A stretch of 64,000 nt of DNA from positions 45,418 through 109,417 of the forward strand of contig JBCBRM010000029.1 of assembly GCA_039819665.1 (NCBI GenBank), read 5' to 3'. Under the pieces are notes generated by a model. That model was not told the DNA's origin. It was given only the letters and a program-made list of their open reading frames with translations, and ran no database searches. A program made the translations under genes and the position numbers. Source of the stretch: JAWPMV01 sp039819665 (GTDB lineage: Bacteria > Bacteroidota > Bacteroidia > J057). Positions 8,170 to 17,273 of this stretch are shown here, in pieces. Positions within the stretch are counted from its first letter, which is position 1. Every line of letters starts with the position of its first letter.

Positions 8170-10467
8170 ATGAAGAAATTATTTCTCAGTATATTTATAC
8201 TGGCCTTTTCCCTAATCAGCTTTGGCCAGGGAAATGAACTCAATAGCTGGACCTCTTACCTCAGTCATACTTCCAGTGTCAAGTCCGTGGATAGAAATGG
8301 GATTGTATATGCGATCACCCGCGGAGGTATGTTTAGTTATGACCTGGAAAATCGGGAATCTCAGGTATTTTCAACTATTGAGGGCCTGAGTGGAATCAAT
8401 CCCACGACCATCTTTTACCATACAGAGGCGGATCAGGTTTTTGTAGGATATGCGGATGGAATGATAGATGTGTTTCGTGAAGCAGGCCAATTTGAATACT
8501 TTACTGATATTCAGAGAAACAGCTTTTTCACTCAAAAACGTATCAATGCTTTTGCCGGAAGGTCCGACAAACTATATATCGCCACAGAATTTGGGCTGGT
8601 GATTTATGACCTAAATGATGGCCTACCTGAAACGGATGTCGCTCAATTTGCAGACTTACCTTCTCAGATTAATGTAATTGGCGTAAGTGTATTGGAAAAT
8701 CGTGTTTGGGTTTTGCTCGAAGACTTTGGGCTTTACTCCGCTCCCGCTGATTTCCCCAACCTGAAAGATCCTTCTATCTGGAGAGACGAAAGTAATCGCG
8801 ACGGATTAAATTCCAGTTTGAATCTCCTACAGATTGAATCCAATAGCAGTGTTATGATGCTCCGGACCCCCAATTCGCTATTGATTCGAGAAAATGGTAT
8901 TTGGATCCCTTTTGATCCTTCCAATGAAAAAGTGGATGGATTTACCCTTTCTGAAGAAGCCGTTTCCGTTTGGCGAATTACCAGAAGTTCAATATTTGGG
9001 TTTGACGGTTCTCGAAGAGACTTTTTCAGCGATGGGCAACAAGTAACGGATGTACATTTTGTTTCACCCGGCAAATACATCACCTGCACCAATGGGCAGG
9101 GAGTACTAGGGTTTTTGGATGGGGAAAAATTCAGCCTTTCACCTACAGGACCTGCCACCAATGACTGTATTCGTGTTGCCGTAGGAAATGGGGAAATCTA
9201 CATTGCCCCAAAAGGCTATAATCAATCCTTTAATACAGATCCGAATCGATTGGGTATATATTATTTTACCCGGGACAATGGATGGGAAAGACTCTCGGGT
9301 GAATCCGGTGCACTCGATCCTACAGTAAGTACCAGTTTTGCTCGCGGGATCTATGACTATTCGACGGGGAAAGCAGTGATGGCTTCCTGGGGAACGGGTT
9401 TGGTGGAACTAAAAAATGGAGTTCAGGAAACTTTTTACAATTGTGAAAATGCTGAGCTTTCCGTTATCGCTCCTCCTTGTGATATCAGCAAACTCGATAA
9501 TTCCAGAGTAAGCGGAATGGACTATGACCTAAATGGCAACCTTTGGGTGAGTCTGGATTTCTCTCAAATTCCGCTAATGGTAAAAAGCCCTGAAGGAGAA
9601 TGGTTCAAGGCCAACCCTAGCCGCATTCCCAATAATGATCATTTTGTAGATATGATTGTAGATGACTTCGGGAGTAAGTGGATCATCAATGAGGATCAAG
9701 GCGTTTTGGTTTATAATGATGCGCAAACGCCGCTGGATGTTTCAGATGACTGGACCCTTACCTTAAAATCAGGAATCAACCAGGGAGATCTTCCCAGCAA
9801 TTCCGTCACTTCTCTTGTCAAAGATCAGGATGGATTCATCTGGGTAGGAACTACGCAAGGAGTTGTGGTATTCTTTGATCCTTTTTCCATTTCTCAAAGA
9901 CAAATTGTAGACGCCCGACCCCCTGTTTTTGATCGTCGTCCTCTGCTGGGGGAAGCGACTATAAATGCCATTGCGGTAGATGGAGGAAATCGAAAATGGT
10001 TGGCAACCAATGATGGAGTTTTTCTGGTTTCGGAGGATGGAGATGAATTGATTGAAACCTTTACTGAAGAAAATAGCCCGTTGCTATCCAATGTCGTCAA
10101 CGATGTTGAGGTAGATCAAACCACAGGAGAAGTATTCTTCGCAACCTCTCTGGGACTGATTAGCTTTCAAGGAAATGCAACGGCGGGATCCAGGGAGTGC
10201 AATGATGTTTTCGTTTATCCCAATCCAGCTTTTACCGATACAGAATCGGGTATAACTATTCGTGGATCTGGAGCTGAATCGATAGTGAAAATCACCACGG
10301 TTTCTGGCTTATTGGTACGCGAGATTCAATCTCAGGGGGGAACAGCCGTATGGGATGGCCGGGATGTAAAGGGCGAAAAGGTCCGTTCCGGGATTTATCT
10401 AGCACTGATTGCAGATGATAATGGCGATAATGCCTGTATTGGTAAGTTTTCGGTGATTGCCAGATAA
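8170..10467 (+). CDS. porZ: Type IX secretion system protein PorZ
   Basis: A 765-residue exported protein. Residues 1-19 form a signal peptide (cleavage after FGQ). Two beta-propellers follow, built from two-component-regulator-propeller-like blades (IYAITRGGMFSYDL, GLSGINPTTIFYH, DGFIWVGTTQGVVVF, GNRKWLATNDGVFLV). The C-terminus, from about residue 680, is a type IX sorting domain of the PNP type (VFVYPNPAFTD...GIYLALI). In Porphyromonas, PorZ is the sortase-complex component that hands anionic LPS to PorU on the cell surface. The order porZ then recO is frequent in Bacteroidota and supports the call; here recO lies 1.6 kb downstream behind inserted genes. Length and architecture match the family. 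Confidence 0.88.
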   Translation: MKKLFLSIFILAFSLISFGQGNELNSWTSYLSHTSSVKSVDRNGIVYAITRGGMFSYDLENRESQVFSTIEGLSGINPTTIFYHTEADQVFVGYADGMIDVFREAGQFEYFTDIQRNSFFTQKRINAFAGRSDKLYIATEFGLVIYDLNDGLPETDVAQFADLPSQINVIGVSVLENRVWVLLEDFGLYSAPADFPNLKDPSIWRDESNRDGLNSSLNLLQIESNSSVMMLRTPNSLLIRENGIWIPFDPSNEKVDGFTLSEEAVSVWRITRSSIFGFDGSRRDFFSDGQQVTDVHFVSPGKYITCTNGQGVLGFLDGEKFSLSPTGPATNDCIRVAVGNGEIYIAPKGYNQSFNTDPNRLGIYYFTRDNGWERLSGESGALDPTVSTSFARGIYDYSTGKAVMASWGTGLVELKNGVQETFYNCENAELSVIAPPCDISKLDNSRVSGMDYDLNGNLWVSLDFSQIPLMVKSPEGEWFKANPSRIPNNDHFVDMIVDDFGSKWIINEDQGVLVYNDAQTPLDVSDDWTLTLKSGINQGDLPSNSVTSLVKDQDGFIWVGTTQGVVVFFDPFSISQRQIVDARPPVFDRRPLLGEATINAIAVDGGNRKWLATNDGVFLVSEDGDELIETFTEENSPLLSNVVNDVEVDQTTGEVFFATSLGLISFQGNATAGSRECNDVFVYPNPAFTDTESGITIRGSGAESIVKITTVSGLLVREIQSQGGTAVWDGRDVKGEKVRSGIYLALIADDNGDNACIGKFSVIAR

Positions 10468-10470
10468 GCA

Positions 10471-10920
10471 CTAAACCGTAGTATCCCAATATACCAACTG
10501 GTACTTCGTCTCATTTTCAAGTAGAAAAATACGCTGGTTCCATTCATTTTTTAGTTGATACGCTTTGTATGATGGAGCAAGCAGATCTGGAGGGGTAGCG
10601 AGATTGGTAAACATCTCGTGCTTTGCTCGAAAGAACCCAGACTGGCTTATTTTCTGAGTTTTAATAATAAACAGATCGGGAGACATAGTTTCCCCTTCCT
10701 CTAATACTTCCTCCCAATCCAAAATCTTTTGATAAGCCTTGATCCAGAATAGCCTTATAGAAAGAATCTCAGATTTCATTGCAATTAAACTAGCCAGTGA
10801 TTCTTCGGATTGCGGCTTATTAAAATCATTTTGTCGAAAGTAGGCTTCGCTTTCAAAGGGAATGCTTTTGGAGGCATATTCTTCAAAATCTTCCTTAATA
10901 TCTTCTAAGTTGAAAATCAT
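10471..10920 (-). CDS. Hypothetical protein
   Basis: A 149-residue soluble, acidic, helical protein without signal peptide, membrane segment or recognisable motif. Its start codon overlaps the stop of the upstream membrane protein gene in an ATGA arrangement, so the two are co-translated and probably work together. It is convergent with porZ, three bases apart. I recognise no family. The pair 10471-11297 has been inserted, in reverse orientation, between porZ and recO. Confidence 0.65.
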   Translation of the reverse strand: MIFNLEDIKEDFEEYASKSIPFESEAYFRQNDFNKPQSEESLASLIAMKSEILSIRLFWIKAYQKILDWEEVLEEGETMSPDLFIIKTQKISQSGFFRAKHEMFTNLATPPDLLAPSYKAYQLKNEWNQRIFLLENETKYQLVYWDTTV

Positions 10921-11297
10921 TCCTTTTCTATTTCCTCCAATTCATGTTGCCTTTTCTCTGCATCCGAAAATAGGGCATATTCTTCTTTCTTCCAGATGAA
11001 AAAGTACCAGAAAATGGGCAGAGAGATAAAACCGACTAGAATAAAACGAATGATCCAAAGTGTTTTCGATCTTCGACCGATGGTTTCAATTCCCATTACC
11101 CGATATATATAATAGGCAAGTAAGAGGAGATAAAAGAAAGTGGTGGACCGAAAGCCATAAAGATCAGGAAAGAGATAGAAGCCCAGAAAATAAGTAAGAA
11201 TTGAATTGATCCAGGGAAGGACGAGAAGGAGGGTAATGATACCCAAAGCGATCCTTAATACGTAGGTGGTTCCTTTGTTTTGTTCTATATGGCTCAT
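10917..11297 (-). CDS. Small polytopic membrane protein
   Basis: A 126-residue protein with three predicted membrane helices: about residues 13-38 (LRIALGIITLLLVLPWINSILTY), 50-68 (FFYLLLLAYYIYRV) and 82-102 (WIIRFILVGFISLPIFWYFF). The C-terminal tail is charged and cytoplasmic-looking (KKEEYALFSDAEKRQHELEE). It overlaps the following hypothetical gene by four bases (ATGA). No transporter or enzyme motif is visible, so the function is unknown. The upstream spacer of 116 bp to the divergent gene at 11414 should hold promoters for both directions. Confidence 0.65.
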   Translation of the reverse strand: MSHIEQNKGTTYVLRIALGIITLLLVLPWINSILTYFLGFYLFPDLYGFRSTTFFYLLLLAYYIYRVMGIETIGRRSKTLWIIRFILVGFISLPIFWYFFIWKKEEYALFSDAEKRQHELEEIEKE

Positions 11298-11413
11298 AGA
11301 GCAAAGTTTTGACTAAGAAGCCAAGGTATACATTTATTCAGGAAATCGGCGGTTCATCTTCATTTGTCCTCTAAAATCCCTAATTTCGTTTACACTTAAA
11401 ATCCCATTTCCTT

Positions 11414-11992
11414 TTGAAGCTCCTCTATCTCACAGAAGACAACCTCAAAGATCGTATGTTAATTCGCGATCTGGTTCACAATTTCAAATTTGAAGAAAAA
11501 GCAATCCTCATTCATGATCAATTTGGAAGAAAGGTCAATGATACTCGATTTGTCAATAAACGGATTTCGGCTCTTTTGAGTGAGTCTATGGTGTACAACA
11601 ATGCCTTTTCTGCCGATCAACGAAAGTTTTTCTTAGAGGAAGCTGGCAAACTCATCCCAAATAAAGCCTTAATCGAAAAGCTCCTCCACCCTATTCAATT
11701 ATTGATTCTGGCTCCTATTCTAAAGCAGGGAGAGGAAAGCGTTTTGATAAATCCTCTCGATCTTTTGGGAAGTGTAAGAGAAGCGTATAAAATTGAAGAA
11801 GTCATCCTTTTCCCCAAAAATGCCCTTTCTCCTATGGTCAGCAAAGTAAAAGCGATCAATACGGAAGAAGATCGCGACAAACTGTTGGGAATTTATGAAG
11901 AGGAAAAAGATATCCTTGATTTGGCCTATAAGCTCCGTCCCAGCCTGATTGCGTCGGGGGCTAATTATAGCTTGAAGAAACCCTCTAGCTAA
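11414..11992 (+). CDS. Hypothetical protein upstream of recO
   Basis: A 192-residue soluble protein starting at TTG (no ATG near; the frame is conserved-looking from KLLYLTEDNL). It alternates strands and helices: KAILIHDQFGR, DTRFVNKRISALLSE, LLILAPILKQ, SVLINPLDLLGSVREAY and EEVILFPKNALSP. This alternation suggests a Rossmann-like or amino-acid-kinase-like alpha/beta fold, but no catalytic motif can be named and I would not annotate an activity. It is 65 bp upstream of recO on the same strand, probably in one transcript, and sits between porZ and recO. Confidence 0.7.
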   Translation: MKLLYLTEDNLKDRMLIRDLVHNFKFEEKAILIHDQFGRKVNDTRFVNKRISALLSESMVYNNAFSADQRKFFLEEAGKLIPNKALIEKLLHPIQLLILAPILKQGEESVLINPLDLLGSVREAYKIEEVILFPKNALSPMVSKVKAINTEEDRDKLLGIYEEEKDILDLAYKLRPSLIASGANYSLKKPSS

Positions 11993-12057
11993 AGAGGAGT
12001 CCAAGTGAGCTGGATTTTTGTTATTTTTAAATACCCCGTATTAACTGATTTTCCAAC

Positions 12058-12792
12058 TTGATAAGTAAGACTGAAGGAATCGTATTACGAACGCTCAAGC
12101 ATCAGGACGCCAACCTGATCACCACCGTCTATACCAAAGATTATGGGATCAAGAGTTTTCTGATCAAAGGCTATCGTTCGACCCGAGCCAAGAGTCGGCA
12201 TAGCTATTTCCAACCCCTTTCCATCATCGAATGCGTCTTTATCAATAAGGAAAATCGGAGCCTACACAAGATCACGGAAAGTAAAATTTCGGTCTACTTA
12301 AATGAGGTTCAGACTCAACCCGTCAAACTTTCCCTGGGGCTGGCTATGTTGGAAATCTTCTACGACACCGTAAAAGAAGAGGAGAAAAATGAAGCGCTCT
12401 ACAATTTCCTACACAATATCATCACGAAACTGGACCAATCTGAAAAACGTTTGATTCAAATTTTCATATACTTTCTCCTCCACCATACCCGCCATTTGGG
12501 CTTCTTTCCGCATGACCAAAGCAATGGAGCAAGTCGATTGAGCTTTAATATTCGCGACGGTATATTCTCTCAAGCCAAACAGACCGAAGATGCAGTAGCT
12601 CCCTATCTCTATCGTTTCATGCACAGCAATCTCGACGAACTTCCCTCACCACATTCCTGCCAGCAGATTACTTTCGACAGTAATATGAAACGCTTTATCA
12701 TCAAGACACTCTTTGATTATTACAAGTATCATATTGATGGCTTCAAATATCCTCAGACCATGAAAGTCTTCGCAGAAGTATTTGGAGAATAA
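12058..12792 (+). CDS. recO: DNA repair protein RecO
   Basis: A 244-residue RecO. The N-terminal OB-fold is clear (ISKTEGIVLRTLKHQDANLITTVYTKDYGIKSFLIKG in short pieces), followed by the helical C-terminal domain. RecO anneals single strands and, with RecR and RecF, loads RecA at gaps covered by SSB. The C-terminal zinc-binding cysteines seen in some RecO proteins are absent here, as in many Bacteroidota versions. The start is a TTG directly before ISKTEG; no ATG or GTG is available upstream in frame. The TetR gene follows shortly downstream but has its own operator and promoter-like region. Confidence 0.9.
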   Translation: MISKTEGIVLRTLKHQDANLITTVYTKDYGIKSFLIKGYRSTRAKSRHSYFQPLSIIECVFINKENRSLHKITESKISVYLNEVQTQPVKLSLGLAMLEIFYDTVKEEEKNEALYNFLHNIITKLDQSEKRLIQIFIYFLLHHTRHLGFFPHDQSNGASRLSFNIRDGIFSQAKQTEDAVAPYLYRFMHSNLDELPSPHSCQQITFDSNMKRFIIKTLFDYYKYHIDGFKYPQTMKVFAEVFGE

Positions 12793-12814
12793 GTAATTTT
12801 TGGTAGATTTTTTG

Positions 12815-12830
12815 CATACCAAAAGGTATG
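12815..12830. promoter_or_regulatory. Putative TetR operator (perfect inverted repeat)
   Basis: CATACC-AAAA-GGTATG is a perfect 6-bp inverted repeat 17 bases upstream of the TetR-family start codon. TAGATTTTTTG just before it could act as a -7 region, so a bound repressor would block initiation. Self-regulation is inferred from position. Confidence 0.6.
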
Positions 12831-12847
12831 GTCTTATTTTACTGATT

Positions 12848-13435
12848 ATGGATACCCGGATGAGAATATTAGAGCGCGTCTATGAGGATATGCGCGTTAA
12901 AGGCTTTCAAGGATTAAGAGCTGATGTAGTGATGACAAGTATGGATGTCACCAAAGGTGCCCTTTATTACCACTTCAAAAATAAGACCGTTCTGGGTTAT
13001 GCCATCCTCGAAGAAGTAATTCAACCTGAATATCTCAAGCCATATCTTCCGCTGCTGGAGTATGAAGGCAACCCTGTAAGCTTTCTACAGTCTATTTTAA
13101 GTGGAATTAAGCTCACAACTGAGGCAAAAGATTTGATGTTTGGTGATCCTGTGCATAACCTGGCGTTAGAGATGTCTCCGCTGGATGAAGGCTTTCGAAA
13201 AAGACTGGAAATCATGCAAGACAGTGTAAAAGATATCATTTCTGATGCTTTGTATCGTGGACAAGTTCGCGGATTTGTCGTCGATAGGGCAAAACCTGTC
13301 CAGATTGCTTCTTTTTTTCAGGCTATGTTGGCAGGAAACTATGGAATGGCAAAGGCGCATTTAAATAAACGCGTTTTTGATAACAATCTCGATATGCTCG
13401 GCGAATACCTGGATGAGTTTCGGGTAGGAGTTTAG
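12848..13435 (+). CDS. TetR/AcrR family transcriptional regulator
   Basis: A 195-residue regulator. The N-terminal helix-turn-helix is clear: MRILERVYEDMRVKGFQGL, then a recognition region VTKGALYYHFKNKTVLGYAI. The C-terminal part is the helical ligand-binding domain (LGDLA-type pockets; AQ-rich final helices). I choose the ATG at 12848 rather than the longer TTG frame from 12800, because the latter would place the operator-like inverted repeat inside the coding region and the family sequence begins at MDTRMRIL. The ligand and regulated genes are unknown; the only candidate operator is its own, suggesting autoregulation. It follows recO on the same strand. Confidence 0.9.
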   Translation: MDTRMRILERVYEDMRVKGFQGLRADVVMTSMDVTKGALYYHFKNKTVLGYAILEEVIQPEYLKPYLPLLEYEGNPVSFLQSILSGIKLTTEAKDLMFGDPVHNLALEMSPLDEGFRKRLEIMQDSVKDIISDALYRGQVRGFVVDRAKPVQIASFFQAMLAGNYGMAKAHLNKRVFDNNLDMLGEYLDEFRVGV

Positions 13436-13586
13436 GAGAAATCTGGATAAGCGTGTATAATTATTGAAAAAGTGGTTTGGCCTGCAGCCGATTCTCCATT
13501 ATTTTCGTTACTATTGAAATACCCTGATTAAACGTTTAGGATTTTTGCTAGTCAAATAGTTGAAAATCTTCTGATCTATATCTTTT

Positions 13587-14672
13587 ATGCGGCATTCTTC
13601 CATTTTGAGTCTGGTACTTAGTTCGCTTCTTTTTATGATAGCTTGTGAAAGTGATCCCGGCCCAGCTCCCGGCCCAGTATATGAAGTACCTGACCTCATC
13701 CAACCCTATGTAGATGCATTTGAATTAGAGGCTAGCAAAAGAGGGCTGGATATCAACATTGAAAATTTACGTGTTGATTTTAGAGAAAATTTGAATAATG
13801 GGCAAGCCGCAGGCATATGTATCTCTCCGATAAATAATGCTAATGTCTTTGTTCCACATATAGAACTGGATACAACTTCCGCCAACTGGCAAAACAATAT
13901 TTATCATCGGGAGATTCTCGTTTTCCATGAATTGGGTCATTGTATACTGGATCGACTTTCGCACCGGGATGACTTTCTCCCCAATAATAATATCTCCAGT
14001 ATGATGCGCTCAACTGGAGAGCAGGTTTATGGATCTCTTCTAACTGGCTTCAAGCGAGATTATTATTTGGACGAACTATTTCTGGCTGAACAAGCTGAAG
14101 TTCCCGAATGGGCAAAGAATCCTCCCACCTACAGTGGCCCAACAGCTACAGCCAACGTTTTGGACGAAAGCTTTGATAATAACGTCAATAATTGGACTGT
14201 TGGAAATAATGCACAATCTAGAGCAGAAATTCGGGATGGATTATACATATTTGAGTCCAAATCTCCAGAATCAGGTATTTTTGTCCAAAGAAATCAATTT
14301 ATAGACCAAGATCGTGATTTTGAAATAGAAACCAATATTAAAATCGTGTCTGGTACAGGAACCAGTATGTTTCAATGGGGCGGGAATAATAGTAGCAATT
14401 TTTATTTCCTTGGATTCAATAGAGAAAGCAATGGTGTAATTGGAAACTGGACTGTAGGTGTTTCTGCTGGAAGTAAAATCTTAAGCCTGGATCCCAGCGA
14501 TTTTAATAAAATCACCATCCGTAAAACAGGGGATTTCTATCACCTTTATGTAAATGAAGTCTATTACGATATTCTCGAATTCGAGCCTTTTTTGGGTAAC
14601 TCTATCGGCTTCCTAGTCGGTCCAAGTACAGAGATGCATATCGATGATATTAAGATTAATTATCTGGATTAA
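13587..14672 (+). CDS. Metallopeptidase-like lipoprotein with C-terminal jelly-roll domain
   Basis: A 361-residue lipoprotein: the signal peptide ends at a lipobox (FMIAC, cysteine 20), followed by a Pro/Gly linker. Residues 30-175 form a small zinc-peptidase-like domain with H114-E-L-G-H118, then CILDRLSH, and a NISSMM segment resembling a Met-turn. The third ligand does not sit at strict metzincin spacing, so catalysis is uncertain. Residues about 195-361 form a beta-sandwich like DUF1080/concanavalin-type glycan-binding domains (LDESFDNNVNNWTVGN, then DFEIETNIKI, ending MHIDDIKINYL). A surface or periplasmic protein acting on peptides or glycan-linked material is inferred. The gene stands alone. 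Confidence 0.75.
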   Translation: MRHSSILSLVLSSLLFMIACESDPGPAPGPVYEVPDLIQPYVDAFELEASKRGLDINIENLRVDFRENLNNGQAAGICISPINNANVFVPHIELDTTSANWQNNIYHREILVFHELGHCILDRLSHRDDFLPNNNISSMMRSTGEQVYGSLLTGFKRDYYLDELFLAEQAEVPEWAKNPPTYSGPTATANVLDESFDNNVNNWTVGNNAQSRAEIRDGLYIFESKSPESGIFVQRNQFIDQDRDFEIETNIKIVSGTGTSMFQWGGNNSSNFYFLGFNRESNGVIGNWTVGVSAGSKILSLDPSDFNKITIRKTGDFYHLYVNEVYYDILEFEPFLGNSIGFLVGPSTEMHIDDIKINYLD

Positions 14673-14698
14673 TCTTTGAAACTCTCCACTCGAACAAA

Positions 14699-14730
14699 GC
14701 TCCCCTTTTTTCATAAAAAATGGGAGGGGC
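14699..14730. terminator. Possible hairpin terminator
   Basis: CCCCTTTTTT at 14702-14711 can pair with AAAAAA and GGGG at 14715-14729, with a TGGGA bulge. It follows the metallopeptidase-like gene by 27 bases. The 203-bp spacer 14673-14875 shows nothing else; reading frames in it look like noise. Confidence 0.35.
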
Positions 14731-14875
14731 GCAATCCACTATCTTTCAAATTGCCCCATGTGTGTTCTTTCCACTTTTCTAAGCAAAAAGAGAATCAGGG
14801 CTTCGCGTGGAAGGGTTCCCCGCTCTCAAAATATTATTCGTATTTTTATCGGAGCAAGCGAAACCGGCTTTTCAC

Positions 14876-15907
14876 ATGAACGAACCTGGCTTTTCTCCAT
14901 ACCTCATAGCTGCCCTCGGAATTTTTCTTTTCTACCTGGGCTTACGTGCTGTGAGGCAAAAAAAGATGGTGGGATCTGAAGGAAAAGATCAGGGACTTCG
15001 CAATCCTGAGTATTATATAAAACTCCTGGGAAGCTTTATCGGTGCTGGCCTTGTTTTCTTTTGGGCGGGTACAGAATTTCATAAAATAGGGGGCTGGCTG
15101 TATAGCTCTTTGTTTAGCCTACTTATTGTTGGCATACTTTGGTGGCTCATTCGATTTAACAAGATTCGAAATTCAGCCAAAGCAGGATTAAAAAGTACTA
15201 TGCTTCCTCGAAGGTACAGCAAAGCCAAAGACAATAGCCCAAATATGTGGAGCATGGCTGCCTTGGCACTACTTTATCGAGTTCAAAATCGTAAACTCTA
15301 TGTACTCGGCGGTGCGGAGATGAGTAATAGCTCCATGAAATATGCCCGAAAGCGACTGAAAAAAGAATGGGACATACAGGATCAGGAGGACTTTGATGAA
15401 GTTCAGGATTGGCTGATTACAGAAGGGCATAGAACGGAGTTTCTTGAATTGATCCAACGCATTATGAATAGCTCACAAAGTGATATTCAGGATTATATCG
15501 CAGAGGTAAACCGAGGAGAGCATCCGATGTCTACGAAAACAGAGATGGCCGAAGAAAGAGCACGGGTAGCAATGATTGAAGAAGAAGGCAGCAAACTTAA
15601 AAATCAGGGCTTTATGGCCTGGGATCAATTGAGATACATGGAAAACTGTGGACTGGGTTACCTTGCAGGCTACCTGGATGAAGAAACAGCCTGGGAAAAC
15701 CTAAATTCAGTGGCGACAGCCCTACAAAGTCGATATGATTCCTGGAAAGACATGGGAGAAGCTTACCTCATGGGCCGTGAATTTTGGTCTTCGATCGATT
15801 ATCGCAAAAAGGGCAGACTTTATGAAAAGACCCTCAATCGCCTACTTTCTGATAAAAGGAGTCCCTGGAACCAAATCAAATGGGACATGCCCTTGCTAAA
15901 GCAATAA
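14876..15907 (+). CDS. DUF1266 domain-containing membrane protein
   Basis: A 343-residue protein from the ATG at 14876 (a longer frame from 14807 adds 23 residues without family character). Two or three membrane helices lie in the first 110 residues (PYLIAALGIFLFYLGL, LLGSFIGAGLVFFWAG, YSSLFSLLIVGILWWLI). The C-terminal cytoplasmic domain is DUF1266: AWDQLRYMENCGLGYLAGYL, EETAWENLNSVATALQ and SWKDMGEAYLMGREFW. DUF1266 domains occur in uncharacterised and secretion- or toxin-associated proteins; no activity is established. The next gene starts 33 bp downstream and is probably co-transcribed. Confidence 0.85.
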   Translation: MNEPGFSPYLIAALGIFLFYLGLRAVRQKKMVGSEGKDQGLRNPEYYIKLLGSFIGAGLVFFWAGTEFHKIGGWLYSSLFSLLIVGILWWLIRFNKIRNSAKAGLKSTMLPRRYSKAKDNSPNMWSMAALALLYRVQNRKLYVLGGAEMSNSSMKYARKRLKKEWDIQDQEDFDEVQDWLITEGHRTEFLELIQRIMNSSQSDIQDYIAEVNRGEHPMSTKTEMAEERARVAMIEEEGSKLKNQGFMAWDQLRYMENCGLGYLAGYLDEETAWENLNSVATALQSRYDSWKDMGEAYLMGREFWSSIDYRKKGRLYEKTLNRLLSDKRSPWNQIKWDMPLLKQ

Positions 15908-15939
15908 ATTCGCCCCTTATTTAGAGCTGAATACTAGCT

Positions 15940-17271
15940 ATGCTCCAAAACCTATATCAAAAGTATCCAAAAGAAATTCAATGGGCTTTTTTAGCTCTCT
16001 TTTGTGTATTGGAATTTGGACTGGTGAGTTGGTGGAAACCGGGGAAAGAAGCCGATGCGAACTTAATTCATTCGTGCCTGATTTTTTTCGCTGGAATAGG
16101 AATGGGAATCTATGCGATAAGGAAAAGCTTTCAAACTGAAATCGAAGTCAGCAACTATTCAAACGCTAAGCAGGCACCTCTTTGGGTAAAAATCATCCAA
16201 TACGCTCTCCCATTTGTAGGAATCATAATTTTACTTCCAATCCTTTTTCCTCTCTTTGAAAAATATGCCATAGCTCCACAAAACTCGGACATCATTCCAC
16301 AAATTGAAGTCATGGCTCGGAGGTTTATAAATGGCGAATTTCCCTATGCACCTATTCATGACTTTGGTTATGAGCTGCGGTCCCCTTATATGCCACTTCA
16401 TTGGGCCCCCTTTGTGGTACCTGAGGCCATGGGATTTGATGACAGATGGTGGGTAATAGGACTTTGGTTAGCCTCTAGTTTATTTTTCACCCATATCGCT
16501 ATTCAAAAGGGAAGGAGCATCTTCCAAAGTAGCATACTAGCTGTCCTTCCCGGATTATTTATCTACCTTTTGCTCCGAAATAATTTCGTCATTTTCAGCC
16601 ATACAGTCGAACTCCTTATTCTAAGCTATTACATCTTTCTGGTAGTTGCCTTAACGACCGGAAATATCTGGCTCATGGGAATCGCGCTCCTGGCTTGTTT
16701 ACTTTCCAGATACAGCCTCCTCTTTTGGGCTCCCCTCCTCTTTCTACTTTTCCTTCTTAAGAAGCCGAAAAAGGAATTATTCAAATTAGGAGGAATCGTA
16801 CTGACTGGTATGTTGATTTTATATATAATTCCCTTTTTGAGTAAAGACTGGACAATGCCTTTACAAGGATTGGAACACCATGGGATCGTAACAATGAAGA
16901 ATTGGACTTTTGAGCCCTGGTTTGGTCCCAATGGTAAGCCGGGAGCTTTATACAGAGGGACAGGATTAGCAGCCTTGTTTTATGAGTTTTGGCCAGGAGA
17001 TGCAGAGGCTCAGGCAGGAGCTGTTCAGAATCTACAATTCATTGGCTCAGCTATCTTGCTGATATTATTTGCATTCCTCTACTATCGAAAAAAAGATCAA
17101 ATACGCGACCGCCTTTATCTGTTAGGGAGCCTGAAACTTATGTTGACCTTTTTCTATAGTTTTCTAGCACTTCCCATCGATTACTACTTTATCGTACCAG
17201 TTATGCTGAGCCTGGGCATACTCTTGTACCAGGGGATAGACCTGAAAGGCAAAAATAGCCTATTTACGTAG
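15940..17271 (+). CDS. Polytopic membrane protein, GT-C glycosyltransferase-like
   Basis: A 443-residue protein with about ten membrane helices. The first external loop after residue 105 contains NSDIIPQIEVMARRFINGEF then YELRSPYMPLHWAPFVVPE, the acidic-loop arrangement of GT-C enzymes that use lipid-linked sugars (GT87/ArnT-like). Multiple hydrophobic stretches follow to the end. The fold assignment is by pattern; the sugar donor and acceptor are unknown, and a non-enzymatic membrane protein is possible. It follows the DUF1266 gene by 33 bp and ends three bases before the convergent collagen-like gene. Confidence 0.6.
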   Translation: MLQNLYQKYPKEIQWAFLALFCVLEFGLVSWWKPGKEADANLIHSCLIFFAGIGMGIYAIRKSFQTEIEVSNYSNAKQAPLWVKIIQYALPFVGIIILLPILFPLFEKYAIAPQNSDIIPQIEVMARRFINGEFPYAPIHDFGYELRSPYMPLHWAPFVVPEAMGFDDRWWVIGLWLASSLFFTHIAIQKGRSIFQSSILAVLPGLFIYLLLRNNFVIFSHTVELLILSYYIFLVVALTTGNIWLMGIALLACLLSRYSLLFWAPLLFLLFLLKKPKKELFKLGGIVLTGMLILYIIPFLSKDWTMPLQGLEHHGIVTMKNWTFEPWFGPNGKPGALYRGTGLAALFYEFWPGDAEAQAGAVQNLQFIGSAILLILFAFLYYRKKDQIRDRLYLLGSLKLMLTFFYSFLALPIDYYFIVPVMLSLGILLYQGIDLKGKNSLFT

Positions 17272-17273
17272 GA

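Noticed and set aside
14676..14979. Two short overlapping frames upstream of the DUF1266 gene
   Set aside because: They run across a hairpin and the probable leader of the next gene and show no protein features.
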